Positions 28,044-37,473 are shown, counted from the stretch's first letter. The stretch is 64,000 bases of DNA from Streptomyces liliiviolaceus (GCF_018070025.1 NZ_JAGPYQ010000001.1:1240001-1304000), one strand, 5' to 3'. Notes: a model not told the origin generated them from the letters alone. Made by a program: numbers and translations.

Positions 28044-29549
28044 TCACATCGGCACCGCCGCCACCGCGGAGTCTGCCCTCTCGGCCCGCCGAAGCAACGC
28101 GGCGGCCAGCAGTCCGCCGAGGAGGACGGCCACCGCGCCGACCAGCTGGCTGGTCTCCAGGCCGGACGCGAACCCGTCCGTGATCCGCGCGCGCTCGTCC
28201 GCCGAGTCCGCCGCGGCGAGCGTCGCCGGGAGGGAGGCCGCGGCGAACGGGATCAGCGCGGCGAAGCGGGCGTTGAGGACCGCGCCGAGGACGGCGACGC
28301 CGAGGCCGTTGCCGAACTCGGCCAGCGTGCCGTTGATCCCCGCGCCCACGCCCGCCTTCTCCGGCGGGATCGCGCTCATGATGGCGTGCGCCATGGCGGG
28401 GTTGGCGATCGCGCAGCCCGCGCCAATGAGCAGCAGGCCGAGCAGGGTGCCGGCGTATCCGCTCGACGCGAGGGTCGCGATCGAGACGAGCCCGCCGGAC
28501 ATCAGCACCATGCCGAGGGCGATGGAGACGGGTGTGCCGAGCTTCGCGGTGAACTTCGCCGACAGGCCGGTGAAGTTGAGGGCGACCACGGTCAGGGCGA
28601 GCGGCGCCGTGCGCAGCCCCGCCTCCAGGGGCCCGTATCCGAGGACGAACTGGAGGTGCTGGGTCAGCAGGAAGAGCGCGCCGCCCATGCCGAAGGTGAT
28701 CAGTACGGCGCCGGCGACGGCCCCCGTGAAGCGCCGGTCCCGGAAGAAGTGCAGGTCCAGCATGGGGTACGGGATCCGGCTCTCCCAGTAGGCGAAGAGG
28801 GCCAGGACGAGGAGCGCCAGGGCGGCCGTGGCAAGGACGCGGGCGGAGGTCCAGCCGTGTTCCGGGCCGGAGATGATCGCGTACACGAGGGCGGTCATGC
28901 CGATGGTGGAGAGCAGGGCGCCCAGGAGGTCGGGGCGGTCGCCGCGCGGGTTCTTGGACTCCGGTACGAGGCTGATCACGGCGGTGAGGGCCAGGGCCAC
29001 CACCGGCAGGTTGATGAGGAAGATCGCGCCCCACCAGTAGTGGTCGAGCATGAAACCGCCGAGCAGGGGGCCGGTCGCGAAGCCGAGGGCGTTGACGGCG
29101 CTCCAGATGCCGATGGCCTTCGGCTGCTCGTCGGGCGCGAAGATCTGCATCGCGACGGCGAGCGTGGTGGTGAGCAGGAGCGCGCCGCCGACGCCCATGC
29201 CCGCGCGGGCGGCGATCAACTGGCCGGTGGTGTCGGCGAGTCCGGCGACCAGGGAGCCGATGCCGAACAGGGCGAGGCCCGCGATCAGCATCTTCTTGCG
29301 GCCGTAGCGGTCGGCCGCGCTGCCCGCGCTGAGCAGCAGTCCCGACTGGACGAGCGAGTACGCGTTGATCATCCACTGGATGTCGGAGGTGCCGGCGCCC
29401 AGTTCCTCGGTGAGGGTGGGGATCGCGACGTTCAGCACGGTGTTGTCGAGCAGCACGGTGAGCTGGGCGAGGCAGATGACACCGAGGATCAGCCACCGCT
29501 GGGGGTGGCCTTGGGTACGGCCCGGCGGACGGCCCTGGGAAGTTGGCAT
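28044..29549 (-). CDS. DHA2-family MFS drug exporter
   Basis: 501 residues from ATG 29549 (GTG 29558 also in frame; no clear Shine-Dalgarno for either). Fourteen membrane spans; TVLNVAIPTLTEELGAGTSDIQWMINAYSLVQSGLLLSAGSAADRYGRKKMLIAG carries the substrate-proton and motif-A signatures of the EmrB/QacA class, with GFATGPLLGGFM as motif C. Probably exports a toxic compound under TetR control. Confidence 0.92.
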   Translation of the reverse strand: MPTSQGRPPGRTQGHPQRWLILGVICLAQLTVLLDNTVLNVAIPTLTEELGAGTSDIQWMINAYSLVQSGLLLSAGSAADRYGRKKMLIAGLALFGIGSLVAGLADTTGQLIAARAGMGVGGALLLTTTLAVAMQIFAPDEQPKAIGIWSAVNALGFATGPLLGGFMLDHYWWGAIFLINLPVVALALTAVISLVPESKNPRGDRPDLLGALLSTIGMTALVYAIISGPEHGWTSARVLATAALALLVLALFAYWESRIPYPMLDLHFFRDRRFTGAVAGAVLITFGMGGALFLLTQHLQFVLGYGPLEAGLRTAPLALTVVALNFTGLSAKFTAKLGTPVSIALGMVLMSGGLVSIATLASSGYAGTLLGLLLIGAGCAIANPAMAHAIMSAIPPEKAGVGAGINGTLAEFGNGLGVAVLGAVLNARFAALIPFAAASLPATLAAADSADERARITDGFASGLETSQLVGAVAVLLGGLLAAALLRRAERADSAVAAVPM

Positions 29550-29570
29550 GCCATACACCGTAGAACAAGC

Positions 29571-29587
29571 CTTATACGGCGTACAAC
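29571..29587. promoter_or_regulatory. candidate TetR operator
   Basis: CTTATACGGCGTACAAC is a 17-bp imperfect palindrome 22 bp upstream of the MFS start, matching the general form of TetR-family operators next to such pumps. Confidence 0.5.
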
Positions 29588-29682
29588 GCAGTTACGGGTC
29601 GCACGGCACGCACGCCGAAGGGGCGGTGACCGGGGCACTTCCGCCCCGGCCACCGCCCCGGTCCCCCCTCAAGGGCGAACCG

Positions 29683-31926
29683 TCAGCTGCTCGCGGCCTG
29701 CGTCAGGTCGTAGAAGGTGGACGAACCCACCGTCACCTCCTTGAAGTTCTTCTGCACCCACTCGCTGATCTGGGTCCCGGTGCCGGAGCTGTCGCTGCCG
29801 CCACCGCCGCCCATGGAGCCGGACGAGATGAAGTAGTGGATCTTCCCGTCGGCCACGTACTTCTTGAACTGGGCCAGCGTCGGCGAGGGGTCGCTGCCGT
29901 TGAAGCCGCCGATCGCCATCACCGGGTCGCCGGTGGAGAGCTGGTAGCTCGCCGCGTTCTGCGAGCCGATCGCCGCCGCCACCCAGGTGTAGTCACCGGA
30001 GTTCTTCTCCAGGAGCGCCTTGGCCTCGGAGCTGACGGTCGCGCCGTTGAGCAGACCGCCCATACCGCCACCGCCTCCGCCGCCCATGCCGCCACCGTCA
30101 CCGGTGCCGCCTGCGGTACCGCCGCCCGGCTGGGTCTGGCCGTTCTGGCCCGTCTGACCGTTGCCGTTCTGCTGGCCCTGCTGGCCGTTGCCGCCCGGCA
30201 TCCCGCCGGTCGGGGGCTGGCCCATGCCGCCGCCCTGCTGGTTCTGGCCGGTGCCGCCCTGCCGGTTGCCGCCCGGCATACCGCCACCGCCGCCACCGGG
30301 ACCGCCGCCCATGCCACCGCCGGGGCCGCCGCGACCGCCCGAGACCGAGGGCCCCGCCGTGACGATCGAGCCGCTGTGGCCTTCGTCCAGCGTGGTCAGC
30401 GTGTACGCCGTCGGGCCCGCGAGCGCCGCGACGAAGCTGAGCCCGACCACCGCGAGGGACAGCCTGCGCCCCAGCCGCGCGATGAAGATCAGGCCGAGGG
30501 CCGCGACCAGTCCACCGACCAGGACCAGCCACTTGAGCCAGGGCAGGTAGTCGGAGGAACGGTTCAGGAGGACGTAACCCCAAACCGCGGTGGCCGTGGC
30601 CGCGGCCGCCATGGTGAGCGAGATCCACATCCGGCCGCGCTCTTCCCACAGCACGCTCGCGCCCATGCCGACCACGGCGGCCACGTACGGGGCGAGGGCC
30701 ACGGTGTAGTACTCGTGGAAGATGCCCTGCATGAAGCTGAAGACCACCATGGTGATCAGCAGCGAGCCGCCCCAGGCGAGGAACGCGGCACGGGCCGTGT
30801 CGGTCCGCTTCGCCTTCCAGGTCAGGGCGATGCCCGCGGCGAGCACGATCAGCGCGGCCGGGATCAGCCAGGAGATCTGACCGCCGATGGAGGAGCTGAA
30901 CATCCGGTCCCAGCCGGTCTCGCCCCAGCCGCCGCCTCCGCCGCCGCCCCCGACGCTGCCGGTCTCCTCGCCGTTGATGCGGCCAAGTCCGTTGTAGCCG
31001 AAGGTGAGTTCGAGGAACGAGTTGTTCTGCGAGCCGCCGATGTACGGGCGGGAGGACGCGGGCCACAGTTCGACCAGGGCCACCCACCAGCCGCCCGCAA
31101 CGATCATCGCCAGGCCGGAGAGCAGCACCTGCCCGATGCGCCTGCGCACGGTCGTGGGCGCGAACACCGCGTAGACGATCGCGAGGGGCGGCAGGATCAG
31201 GAACGCCTGGAGGGTCTTCACCAGGAAGGCGAGACCGACGGCGACGCCCGCCCACACCAGCCACTTCGTCTCGGCCTTCTCCATGGCGCGCAGCACGCAG
31301 TAGACCGTGACGGCCATCAGGAGGGCGAGGGCCGCGTCCGGGTTGTTGAAGCGGAACATCAGCGCGGCGACGGGCGTGAGCGCGAACACCGCCATGGTGA
31401 GGAAGCCGGCCGCGGGGGTGAACCTGCGGCGCACGGCCCCGTACAGCACTCCGGCCGTGGCGACGGCCATGAGGACCTGCGGGAACAGGATCGCGAAGGA
31501 GTTCAGGCCGAACAGCCGTACCGACAGGGCCATCGGCCATAGGGAGGCCGGGGGCTTGTCGACGGTGATGGCGTTGGCCGAGTCGAGCGAGCCGAAGAAG
31601 AAGGCCTTCCAGGACTGGCTGCCGGCCTGGGCCGCCGCCGAGTAGAAGGAGTTGGCGTACCCGGAGGCCGTGAGGTTCCAGGTGTAGAGCGCGCCGATCA
31701 GCAGCAGCGCCCCGAGGAACGCGGGGCGCACCCAGCGGTTGTCCTCGGGCCGCCCGCGCCACAGGCGGCGCGCGAAGGGCTGCTTGGGGCTGCCGTCCTC
31801 GGGAACGGTCGGCTCCGCGGCCGGCTCCGCCGGAACGACCGGTTCCTGTACAGCTGTGGACGCGGGTGGCCTCCAACCGGGGTCGGCGGCCCCCGTATCC
31901 GGCTGTTCGTGCTGGGTCGTCGTCAT
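29683..31926 (-). CDS. GT39-family (ArnT/PMT-like) membrane glycosyltransferase
   Basis: 747 residues; ATG 31926 overlaps the GT2/GtrA stop by 4 bp. Cytosolic Pro-rich start, about 12 membrane spans (75-520), with the first periplasmic loop WKAFFFGSLDSANAITVDKPPASLW carrying the acidic and DKPP residues of PMT-type C-GTs that use polyprenyl-phosphate sugars. A striking Gly/Gln/Asn-rich low-complexity stretch (about 545-625) separates the membrane part from a C-terminal outer domain (NSGDYTWVAAAIGSQNAASYQLSTGDPVMAIGGFNGSDP). Likely transfers sugar onto a cell-envelope glycan or protein. Confidence 0.88.
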   Translation of the reverse strand: MTTTQHEQPDTGAADPGWRPPASTAVQEPVVPAEPAAEPTVPEDGSPKQPFARRLWRGRPEDNRWVRPAFLGALLLIGALYTWNLTASGYANSFYSAAAQAGSQSWKAFFFGSLDSANAITVDKPPASLWPMALSVRLFGLNSFAILFPQVLMAVATAGVLYGAVRRRFTPAAGFLTMAVFALTPVAALMFRFNNPDAALALLMAVTVYCVLRAMEKAETKWLVWAGVAVGLAFLVKTLQAFLILPPLAIVYAVFAPTTVRRRIGQVLLSGLAMIVAGGWWVALVELWPASSRPYIGGSQNNSFLELTFGYNGLGRINGEETGSVGGGGGGGGWGETGWDRMFSSSIGGQISWLIPAALIVLAAGIALTWKAKRTDTARAAFLAWGGSLLITMVVFSFMQGIFHEYYTVALAPYVAAVVGMGASVLWEERGRMWISLTMAAAATATAVWGYVLLNRSSDYLPWLKWLVLVGGLVAALGLIFIARLGRRLSLAVVGLSFVAALAGPTAYTLTTLDEGHSGSIVTAGPSVSGGRGGPGGGMGGGPGGGGGGMPGGNRQGGTGQNQQGGGMGQPPTGGMPGGNGQQGQQNGNGQTGQNGQTQPGGGTAGGTGDGGGMGGGGGGGMGGLLNGATVSSEAKALLEKNSGDYTWVAAAIGSQNAASYQLSTGDPVMAIGGFNGSDPSPTLAQFKKYVADGKIHYFISSGSMGGGGGSDSSGTGTQISEWVQKNFKEVTVGSSTFYDLTQAASS

Positions 31927-33401
31927 CGCGGGTCCCTCGGATCATGATCGTTCGGGCGCACCGGCTGCAGCTGCATCGTCGGGTCCCCCCAGGTCTGGTG
32001 GTCGTACGAGGAATCGGTCGTGCCGTAGGAAGAGTCGGTCGTGCCGTACGGGGCCCGCGGAGCCGTCGCGTAGACCGGCGAGGCGGGTCCGGTCGGGACG
32101 GTCGGCGGCACGTTCGGCACGGCGGGTGTGTGCGAGGCGACGACCGTCGACGGTGACGTGTCGTGCCGGTCCGGGAACACCCAGGCCCGGAAGAGCAGGA
32201 ACCGCAGCACGGTCGCCGCGAGGTTGGCGACGATCAGCACCGCGAGTTCGGTGGCGTGCGCCGGCTCGTCCGTCGCCGCGTTCAGGGCGGCGAGCGAGCC
32301 GCTGGTGAGGGCGAGTCCGATACCGAAGACGACCAGGCCCTGCGCCTGGTGGCGGACCGCGCCGCCCTTGCCGCGTACGCCGAAGGTCAGACGGCGGTTG
32401 GCGGCGGTGTTGGCGACCGCCGAGACGAGCAGGGCGAGCGCGTTGGCGATCTGCGAACCCGAGAACGTCCGGAAGCCGCTGTAGAGCACCAGGTAGAACA
32501 GCGTGGACAGGGCGCCCACGACACAGAATCCGACGAGCTGGCGGGCCAGGCCCTTCGGTACACCGCTGATCTCGCGGTCGCGCGGGTCGTCCCCGAACGG
32601 CCGGGCGAGCCGGTCCAGCGCCAGCGAGCCGGTGGCGAGGGCGCGTCCCACGCGCCACACGCCCTTGAGGTCGTCGGTCGCGGTCTTCACGATGTGCACG
32701 GTCGAGTCCGGGTCGTCGACCCAGTCGACCGGCACCTCGTGGATGCGCAGCCCCGCCCGTTCGGCGAGGACCAGCATCTCGGTGTCGAAGAACCAGCCGG
32801 TGTCCTCGACGAGCGGCAGCAGCACCTGCGCGACATCGCGCCGGATGGCCTTGAAGCCGCACTGCGCGTCGGAGAACCGGGCCTGCAGCGACCCCCGCAG
32901 GATGAGGTTGTACGTACGGGAGATGAACTCCCGCTTGGCGCCCCGCACCACCCGCGAGCTACGGGCGAGCCGCGAGCCGATCGCCAGGTCGGAGTGACCG
33001 GAGATCAGCGGCGCGACCAGTGGGAGCAGCGCGTTCAGGTCGGTGGAGAGGTCGACGTCCATGTAGGCGAGGACCGGGGCGTCCGAGGCGGACCAGACGG
33101 TCCGCAGCGCCCGGCCGCGGCCCTTCTGCTCCAGCCGGAACGATCTGACCTCGGGGAGCTCCGCCGCCAGCCGCGCCGCCACCAGGGGAGTGGTGTCCGT
33201 GGACGCGTTGTCCGCGACGGTGATGCGGAAGGCGTACGGGAAGGTGCGGGAGAGGTGCTCGTGGAGTCTGAGCACACACGGCTGGAGGTCCTTCTCCTCG
33301 TTGTAGACGGGGATCACTACGTCCAGGACAGGCGTACCGGCATTTCCGGCCGGGAGGTGCTCCCGCGCCGGCAGGTTGCCGGGAGAAGGTTCGGTTCGCA
33401 T
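31923..33401 (-). CDS. GT2 glycosyltransferase fused to GtrA domain
   Basis: 492 residues from ATG 33401; an earlier ATG at 33437 would overlap the kinase gene by 22 bp. The N-terminal GT-A domain (about 25-250) has VVIPVYNEEKDLQP, the nucleotide-binding YMDVDLSTD and QCGFKAIRRD, typical of polyprenyl-phosphate sugar synthases (DPM/GtrB type). The C-terminal half is a four-span GtrA domain (GFCVVGALSTLFYLVLYSGF ... VANTAANRRLTFGVRG) that would flip the lipid-linked sugar. Together with the downstream GT39 transferase this forms a complete make-flip-transfer set. Confidence 0.92.
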   Translation of the reverse strand: MRTEPSPGNLPAREHLPAGNAGTPVLDVVIPVYNEEKDLQPCVLRLHEHLSRTFPYAFRITVADNASTDTTPLVAARLAAELPEVRSFRLEQKGRGRALRTVWSASDAPVLAYMDVDLSTDLNALLPLVAPLISGHSDLAIGSRLARSSRVVRGAKREFISRTYNLILRGSLQARFSDAQCGFKAIRRDVAQVLLPLVEDTGWFFDTEMLVLAERAGLRIHEVPVDWVDDPDSTVHIVKTATDDLKGVWRVGRALATGSLALDRLARPFGDDPRDREISGVPKGLARQLVGFCVVGALSTLFYLVLYSGFRTFSGSQIANALALLVSAVANTAANRRLTFGVRGKGGAVRHQAQGLVVFGIGLALTSGSLAALNAATDEPAHATELAVLIVANLAATVLRFLLFRAWVFPDRHDTSPSTVVASHTPAVPNVPPTVPTGPASPVYATAPRAPYGTTDSSYGTTDSSYDHQTWGDPTMQLQPVRPNDHDPRDPR

Positions 33402-33415
33402 GACAACGACTGTCG

Positions 33416-35089
33416 TCAAGCGCCCTGTTGCACCCATGTGGTCGCACTGTGCTGTGCCTGTGAGTACGGTTTTGAATGTGTTTCCGAAATGAACGCCTCA
33501 TGAGAATGGGGCGCCTGAGGGGCCAGCGCGGGCAGGTGCACCGTGAAGACGGTGTGTCCGGGGACGCTGTCGACGGTCACCGCACCGCCGTGCGCGGCCG
33601 CGACGGCCTGCACGATGGCGAGCCCGAGCCCGGTCGAACCGGAGGAGCGCGAGCGCGACGAGTCGCCGCGCGCGAACCGTTCGAAGACGTGCGGCAGGAG
33701 GTCCGGCGGGATGCCCTGGCCGTTGTCCTGGACGTCCACGCACACCCAGGCTCCCTGACGGCGCACGCGCGCGGTCACCGTCGTACCGGGAGGCGTGTGG
33801 GTGCGCGCGTTCGCGAACAGGTTCACCATGACCTGCTGGACACGAGCGGCGTCGGCCAGCACCAGCGCGGGTTCGTCGGGCAGCTCCAGCCGCCAGTTGT
33901 GCTCGCGGCCGGCCGCGCGGGCGTCGCTCACGGCGTCCACGACCAGCGGGGAGAGGTCGGTGTGCTCGTAACTGAGCGGCCGTCCCGCGTCCAGGCGCGC
34001 GAGCAGCAGCAGGTCCTCGACGAGGCCCGTCATCCGCCCGGCCTCGGACTCGATCCGGCCCAGCGCGTGCCGCGTGTCGGGCCCGGTCTCCTCTCTGCCG
34101 CGTCTGGTCAGCTCGGCGTATCCGCGGATGGACGCGAGGGGGGTACGCAGCTCATGGCTGGCGTCCGCCACGAACTGCCGTACGCGGGTCTCGCTCTCCT
34201 GGCGCGCGTGCAGGGCGCCGTGGACGTGATCGAGCATGCGGTTGAGCGCGGCCCCGACCTGCCCGACCTCGGTGTGCGGATCGGTCTCGGACTCGGCGAC
34301 CCGTTCGTTGAGGGTCACCTCGCCGGTGTGGAGCGGCAGTTCGGAGACCCGGGTGGCGGTGGAGGCGACCTTGCGCAGGGGGCGCAGGGCCACGGTGACG
34401 ATGGTCGCGCCGGCGATACCGGCGGCGATCAGACCGGCCGCCGTCACGCTCACCTCGACGAGGATGAGGGTGTTGATGGTGCTGGTGACGGACTCGGTGG
34501 GCAGGGCGATGTAGAAACTGCCCTTGCCGCCGCTGACGTACATGACGCGGTACTCGCCCATGCCCGGGATGTCGACGGTGTGTTTGCCCGTCTTGGACAC
34601 GGACCCGAGCGCGGCCTTCGCCGCGTCGCTGAGGTTCTTGGAGCCCATCTGGTCGAAGGCGCCGTCCGAGGACTTCTCCACGGCCACGACAGCCCTGGTG
34701 ATTCCGCCGTCGCTGCCGACCTCGGCCGCGATGGTGTCCTTCTGCGTCGGCCCCTTGGTGACGAAATCCGCGAGCCTGTCGTCCGTCGAGGAGCCGCCGG
34801 AGTATCCCGGGGACGAGCCGCCGCCGTCGGGGTTCCTGGGCAGCTCGCCCGGCGGTGGGCCCCCGGCACGTTCGGCGGCGTCGGTGACCTGGCTGTCCAG
34901 CTGCTTGTACAGGTGCTGCTGCAACGCGATGGTCGTCACCGTACCGATCACGGCGCAGACCACCGCGATCAGCGCGACCGCCGAGACGACGAGCCGCGTC
35001 CGCAGGGTCCGAGGCTGCCGGCGCCGCAGCGTGCGCGGGGCCCCGGACGGTCGGCGCCGCTGCGTACGCGGCCGTCGTCGCCCGCTCAC
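33416..35089 (-). CDS. sensor histidine kinase (OmpR-class partner)
   Basis: 557 residues; GTG 35089 overlaps the response regulator stop by 4 bp. Basic N-terminus, first membrane span about 31-54, an extracytoplasmic sensor (55-205) with a Gly/Ser/Pro-rich start, second span about 208-232, HAMP, HisKA with ADASHELRTPLASIRGYAELTRR, and HATPase_c with VNLFANARTHT, DNGQGIP and GSTGLGLAIV. A 30-residue His/Ser/Gln-rich tail follows the catalytic core. Complete and probably active. Confidence 0.94.
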   Translation of the reverse strand: MSGRRRPRTQRRRPSGAPRTLRRRQPRTLRTRLVVSAVALIAVVCAVIGTVTTIALQQHLYKQLDSQVTDAAERAGGPPPGELPRNPDGGGSSPGYSGGSSTDDRLADFVTKGPTQKDTIAAEVGSDGGITRAVVAVEKSSDGAFDQMGSKNLSDAAKAALGSVSKTGKHTVDIPGMGEYRVMYVSGGKGSFYIALPTESVTSTINTLILVEVSVTAAGLIAAGIAGATIVTVALRPLRKVASTATRVSELPLHTGEVTLNERVAESETDPHTEVGQVGAALNRMLDHVHGALHARQESETRVRQFVADASHELRTPLASIRGYAELTRRGREETGPDTRHALGRIESEAGRMTGLVEDLLLLARLDAGRPLSYEHTDLSPLVVDAVSDARAAGREHNWRLELPDEPALVLADAARVQQVMVNLFANARTHTPPGTTVTARVRRQGAWVCVDVQDNGQGIPPDLLPHVFERFARGDSSRSRSSGSTGLGLAIVQAVAAAHGGAVTVDSVPGHTVFTVHLPALAPQAPHSHEAFISETHSKPYSQAQHSATTWVQQGA

Positions 35090-35826
35090 GACGTCGCGGG
35101 CTTGATCAGGTAACCGGCGCCGCGCCGGGTGTGGATCATCGGCTCACGGCCGGCGTCGATCTTGCGGCGCAGATACGAGATGTAGAGCTCGACGACGTTG
35201 GCCTGGCCGCCGAAGTCGTACGACCACACGCGGTCGAGTATCTGGGCCTTGCTGAGCACCCGGCGCGGATTGCGCATCAGGAACCGCAGCAGCTCGAACT
35301 CGGTCGCGGTGAGGTGGATGCCGTCACCGGCGCGCGACACCTCGTGGCTGTCCTCGTCCAGGGTGAGGTCACCGACGACGAGCACCGAGTCGGAGCGGCG
35401 GTCGGCGGCGCCGGAACGGCGGATGAGCCCGCGCAGCCGCGCCACGACCTCCTCCAGACTGAAGGGCTTGGTGACGTAGTCGTCGCCGCCGGCCGTCAGC
35501 CCCGCGATCCGGTCCTCGACCGCGTCCTTCGCGGTCAGGAAGAGAACGGGCACGTCGGGCAGCTCCCGGCGCAGCCGGCCGAGGACGGCGAGACCGTCCA
35601 TGTCGGGCAGCATCATGTCGAGAACGACGGCGTCGGGCCGGAACTCACGGGCGGTCTGCACCGCACCGGTCCCGTCCGCCGCGCTGCGGATCTGCCACCC
35701 TTCGTAGCGAAGGGCCATGGACAGCAGCTCGGTGATCGACAGCTCGTCGTCCACGACAAGCACGCGGACGGGGCTCCCGTCCGGCCTCAGCAGTTCGGTG
35801 CGCCCCTGGGGCGAGGTCGTGGTCAT
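35086..35826 (-). CDS. OmpR-family response regulator
   Basis: 246 residues from ATG 35826. Receiver (25-140): VVDDE acidic pocket, phospho-acceptor Asp in AVVLDMMLPDMDG, LTAKDAVEDR and KPF with the conserved Lys. The C-terminal winged helix (HLTATEFELLRFLMRNPRRVLSKAQILDRVWSYDF, VVELYISYLRRKID) binds DNA. First gene of the operon that goes on to the kinase and two glycosyltransferases. Confidence 0.95.
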   Translation of the reverse strand: MTTTSPQGRTELLRPDGSPVRVLVVDDELSITELLSMALRYEGWQIRSAADGTGAVQTAREFRPDAVVLDMMLPDMDGLAVLGRLRRELPDVPVLFLTAKDAVEDRIAGLTAGGDDYVTKPFSLEEVVARLRGLIRRSGAADRRSDSVLVVGDLTLDEDSHEVSRAGDGIHLTATEFELLRFLMRNPRRVLSKAQILDRVWSYDFGGQANVVELYISYLRRKIDAGREPMIHTRRGAGYLIKPATS

Positions 35827-35847
35827 AGCCAACACATTGGTGGGCGG

Positions 35848-35910
35848 CCCTGAGAGCACCCTTTCGGGAACCTGTGAATTCCCTGAGAAACACACAGCCG
35901 CCTCTCAGGG
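35848..35910. promoter_or_regulatory. CCCTGAGA repeats upstream of the response regulator operon
   Basis: CCCTGAGA occurs at 35848-35855 and 35881-35888, and inverted (TCTCAGGG) at 35903-35910, within 85 bp of the response regulator start. The 33-bp direct spacing (three helical turns) fits an OmpR-type autoregulatory site. The 35881/35903 pair could also form a hairpin. Confidence 0.5.
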
Positions 35911-35950
35911 AACACTGGGGAACCGCTCGCGGCTCGCGGCCCCCTCGCCC

Positions 35951-36997
35951 TCACAGGCCGAACAGTCGCGCCCCGTTGTCATGGCAGACCGCCCGCAGCC
36001 AGTCCTCCCCGAGCCCGAGCCGCTCCAGCGCCCGCAGTTGATGCTCGTACGGGTACGGGATGTTGGGAAAGTCGGTCCCGAGCAGAATCCGGTCACCGAG
36101 ACCGGCGAGGCGGGGAGGATCGGCGAGACGGGGGGACGGGTCCGGACGGGGACGCCCGGCGAGACGGGTGGACAGGTCCGGACGGGGACGCCCGGCGAGG
36201 CGGGGGAGCGCGCGTCGAGGGAACGGCGCGAACTCCTCGCTGAAGTCCGTGAACGCCATCGTCGTGTCCAGCCGCACCTCCCCGAACCGCTCGGCGAGGT
36301 CGAGGAAGTCCTCGTACTCCGGCATCCCCGTGTGCGCGATCACCAGCCGCAGCCGCGGATGCCGCGCGAGCACCCGCCCGACCGGCTCGGGCCCGGTGTG
36401 CTTTCCGGGCGAGGGACCCGATCCGCAGTGGATCACGACAGGGGTCCCCGCCTCGGCGAGCACCCCCCAGGCCGGATCGAGCAGGGCGTCGGCGGGGTCG
36501 TACGCCCCCACCTGGACGTGCGCCTTGAAGACCCGCGCCCCGTCGTCCAGCGCCCTGCGCACGTACTCCGCGACGCCCGGCTCCGGGAACAGCGTCGCCG
36601 TGTGGAGGCAGTCGGGGGTCCGGCGGGCGAAGTCGACGGCCCATTGGTTCAGCCACTCGGCCATGCCCGGCTTGTGCGGGTAGAGCATGGCGGTGAAGGC
36701 ACGCACGCCGAACTCCCGCAGCATCCCGAGCCGTTCGTCCTCCTCGGCCCGGTAGGTGATGGGCCACTCGACACCGCCGGTGAGCGGCCCGAGCCCGTCG
36801 AAGTACGCCCAGACCTTCTTCAGCACGGACTCGGGCATGAAGTGGGTGTGGACGTCGACGAGCCCGGGAAGACCGAGCTGTTCCCAGAACCGCCGTACGC
36901 CGACGGCCTCGCCCTCCTCCGCGGTCTCGCCCTCCTCAGCATCCATCCTCTCCGCGCCGCTCCTTTCCGTGCCGATCCTCTGCGTGCCGTCAGCCAT
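35951..36997 (-). CDS. amidohydrolase-family metal-dependent hydrolase/decarboxylase
   Basis: 348 residues; start ATG 36997 overlaps the monooxygenase gene by 8 bp. Amidohydrolase_2 fold (ACMSD-like): VDVHTHF metal ligands, then PVVIHCGSG, VIAHTGMPEYEDFLDLAERF and LLGTDFPNIPYPY. The region about 266-300 is an in-frame 12-residue repeat (RLAGRPRPDLST, RLAGRPRPDPSP) from a 36-bp DNA duplication; such an insert is unlikely to be part of the catalytic core. Substrate unknown. Confidence 0.82.
   Translation of the reverse strand: MADGTQRIGTERSGAERMDAEEGETAEEGEAVGVRRFWEQLGLPGLVDVHTHFMPESVLKKVWAYFDGLGPLTGGVEWPITYRAEEDERLGMLREFGVRAFTAMLYPHKPGMAEWLNQWAVDFARRTPDCLHTATLFPEPGVAEYVRRALDDGARVFKAHVQVGAYDPADALLDPAWGVLAEAGTPVVIHCGSGPSPGKHTGPEPVGRVLARHPRLRLVIAHTGMPEYEDFLDLAERFGEVRLDTTMAFTDFSEEFAPFPRRALPRLAGRPRPDLSTRLAGRPRPDPSPRLADPPRLAGLGDRILLGTDFPNIPYPYEHQLRALERLGLGEDWLRAVCHDNGARLFGL
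36121..36192. repeat. 36-bp tandem duplication inside the amidohydrolase gene
   Basis: Two near-identical 36-bp units start at 36121 and 36157 (CGGCGAGACGGG...GGGGACGCC), with half-copies on both sides (36103-36120 and 36193-36207). In frame, encoding a 12-residue repeat. Confidence 0.85.
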
Positions 36998-37397
36998 GCC
37001 CGTGCTCGAAACGGTGGTTCCGCTCGAAACTGTGGCTGCGCTCGACCTTGGCGACGTGCAACGTGTAGCGCTGGTACCACTCGGCGCGCCCGCGCTTCTG
37101 GGCCGCCAGGTGCTCGGCATTGCTGCGCCACTCCTCGACGGCGTCCGCGTCGCGGAAGTACCCGACGGTGACGGAGAGCCCGCCCGGCGACCCCGCGTGG
37201 TCCATCCCGAGGTACCCCGGTATCTCCCTGACCAGCTCCTCCATCCGCTCATTGGTCGCGCCGTACTCCCCGAACTCGCCGTCCTGCGTCTTCACCGAGG
37301 TGAAGACGACGGCGTAGTAGGGAGGGTCGTAGGCACCGACGGGCACAGGGGAGAGGGAGGAGGAGGGGGAAGAGGCGGAGGCATCCTGATGGCTCAT
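36990..37397 (-). CDS. antibiotic biosynthesis monooxygenase (ABM) family protein
   Basis: 135 residues from ATG 37397 (GAGGGTG 6 nt upstream). After a Ser-rich start, a ferredoxin-like ABM domain: YYAVVFTSVKTQDGEFGEYGATNERMEELVREIPGYLGMDHAG, then VGYFRDADAVEEWRSNAEHLAAQKRGRAEWYQRYTLHVAKVE. The C-terminus carries extra His/Arg/Phe residues (SFERNHRFEHGHG). The family ranges from cofactor-free monooxygenases to heme-degrading enzymes. Coupled to the amidohydrolase gene. Confidence 0.85.
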   Translation of the reverse strand: MSHQDASASSPSSSLSPVPVGAYDPPYYAVVFTSVKTQDGEFGEYGATNERMEELVREIPGYLGMDHAGSPGGLSVTVGYFRDADAVEEWRSNAEHLAAQKRGRAEWYQRYTLHVAKVERSHSFERNHRFEHGHG

Positions 37398-37473
37398 GTG
37401 GCCCACCCTCGATCCGGCCGCCGCACCAAGTCCAGACGGTTTACCAAAGGGGATCTCCAAGGGATCGATCTCT

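Noticed and set aside
27924..31542. Two long plus-strand frames antisense to the MFS and GT39 genes
   Set aside because: Composition typical of antisense frames (Gly/Arg/Gln/Asp-rich) and no motif; the minus-strand genes are unambiguous.
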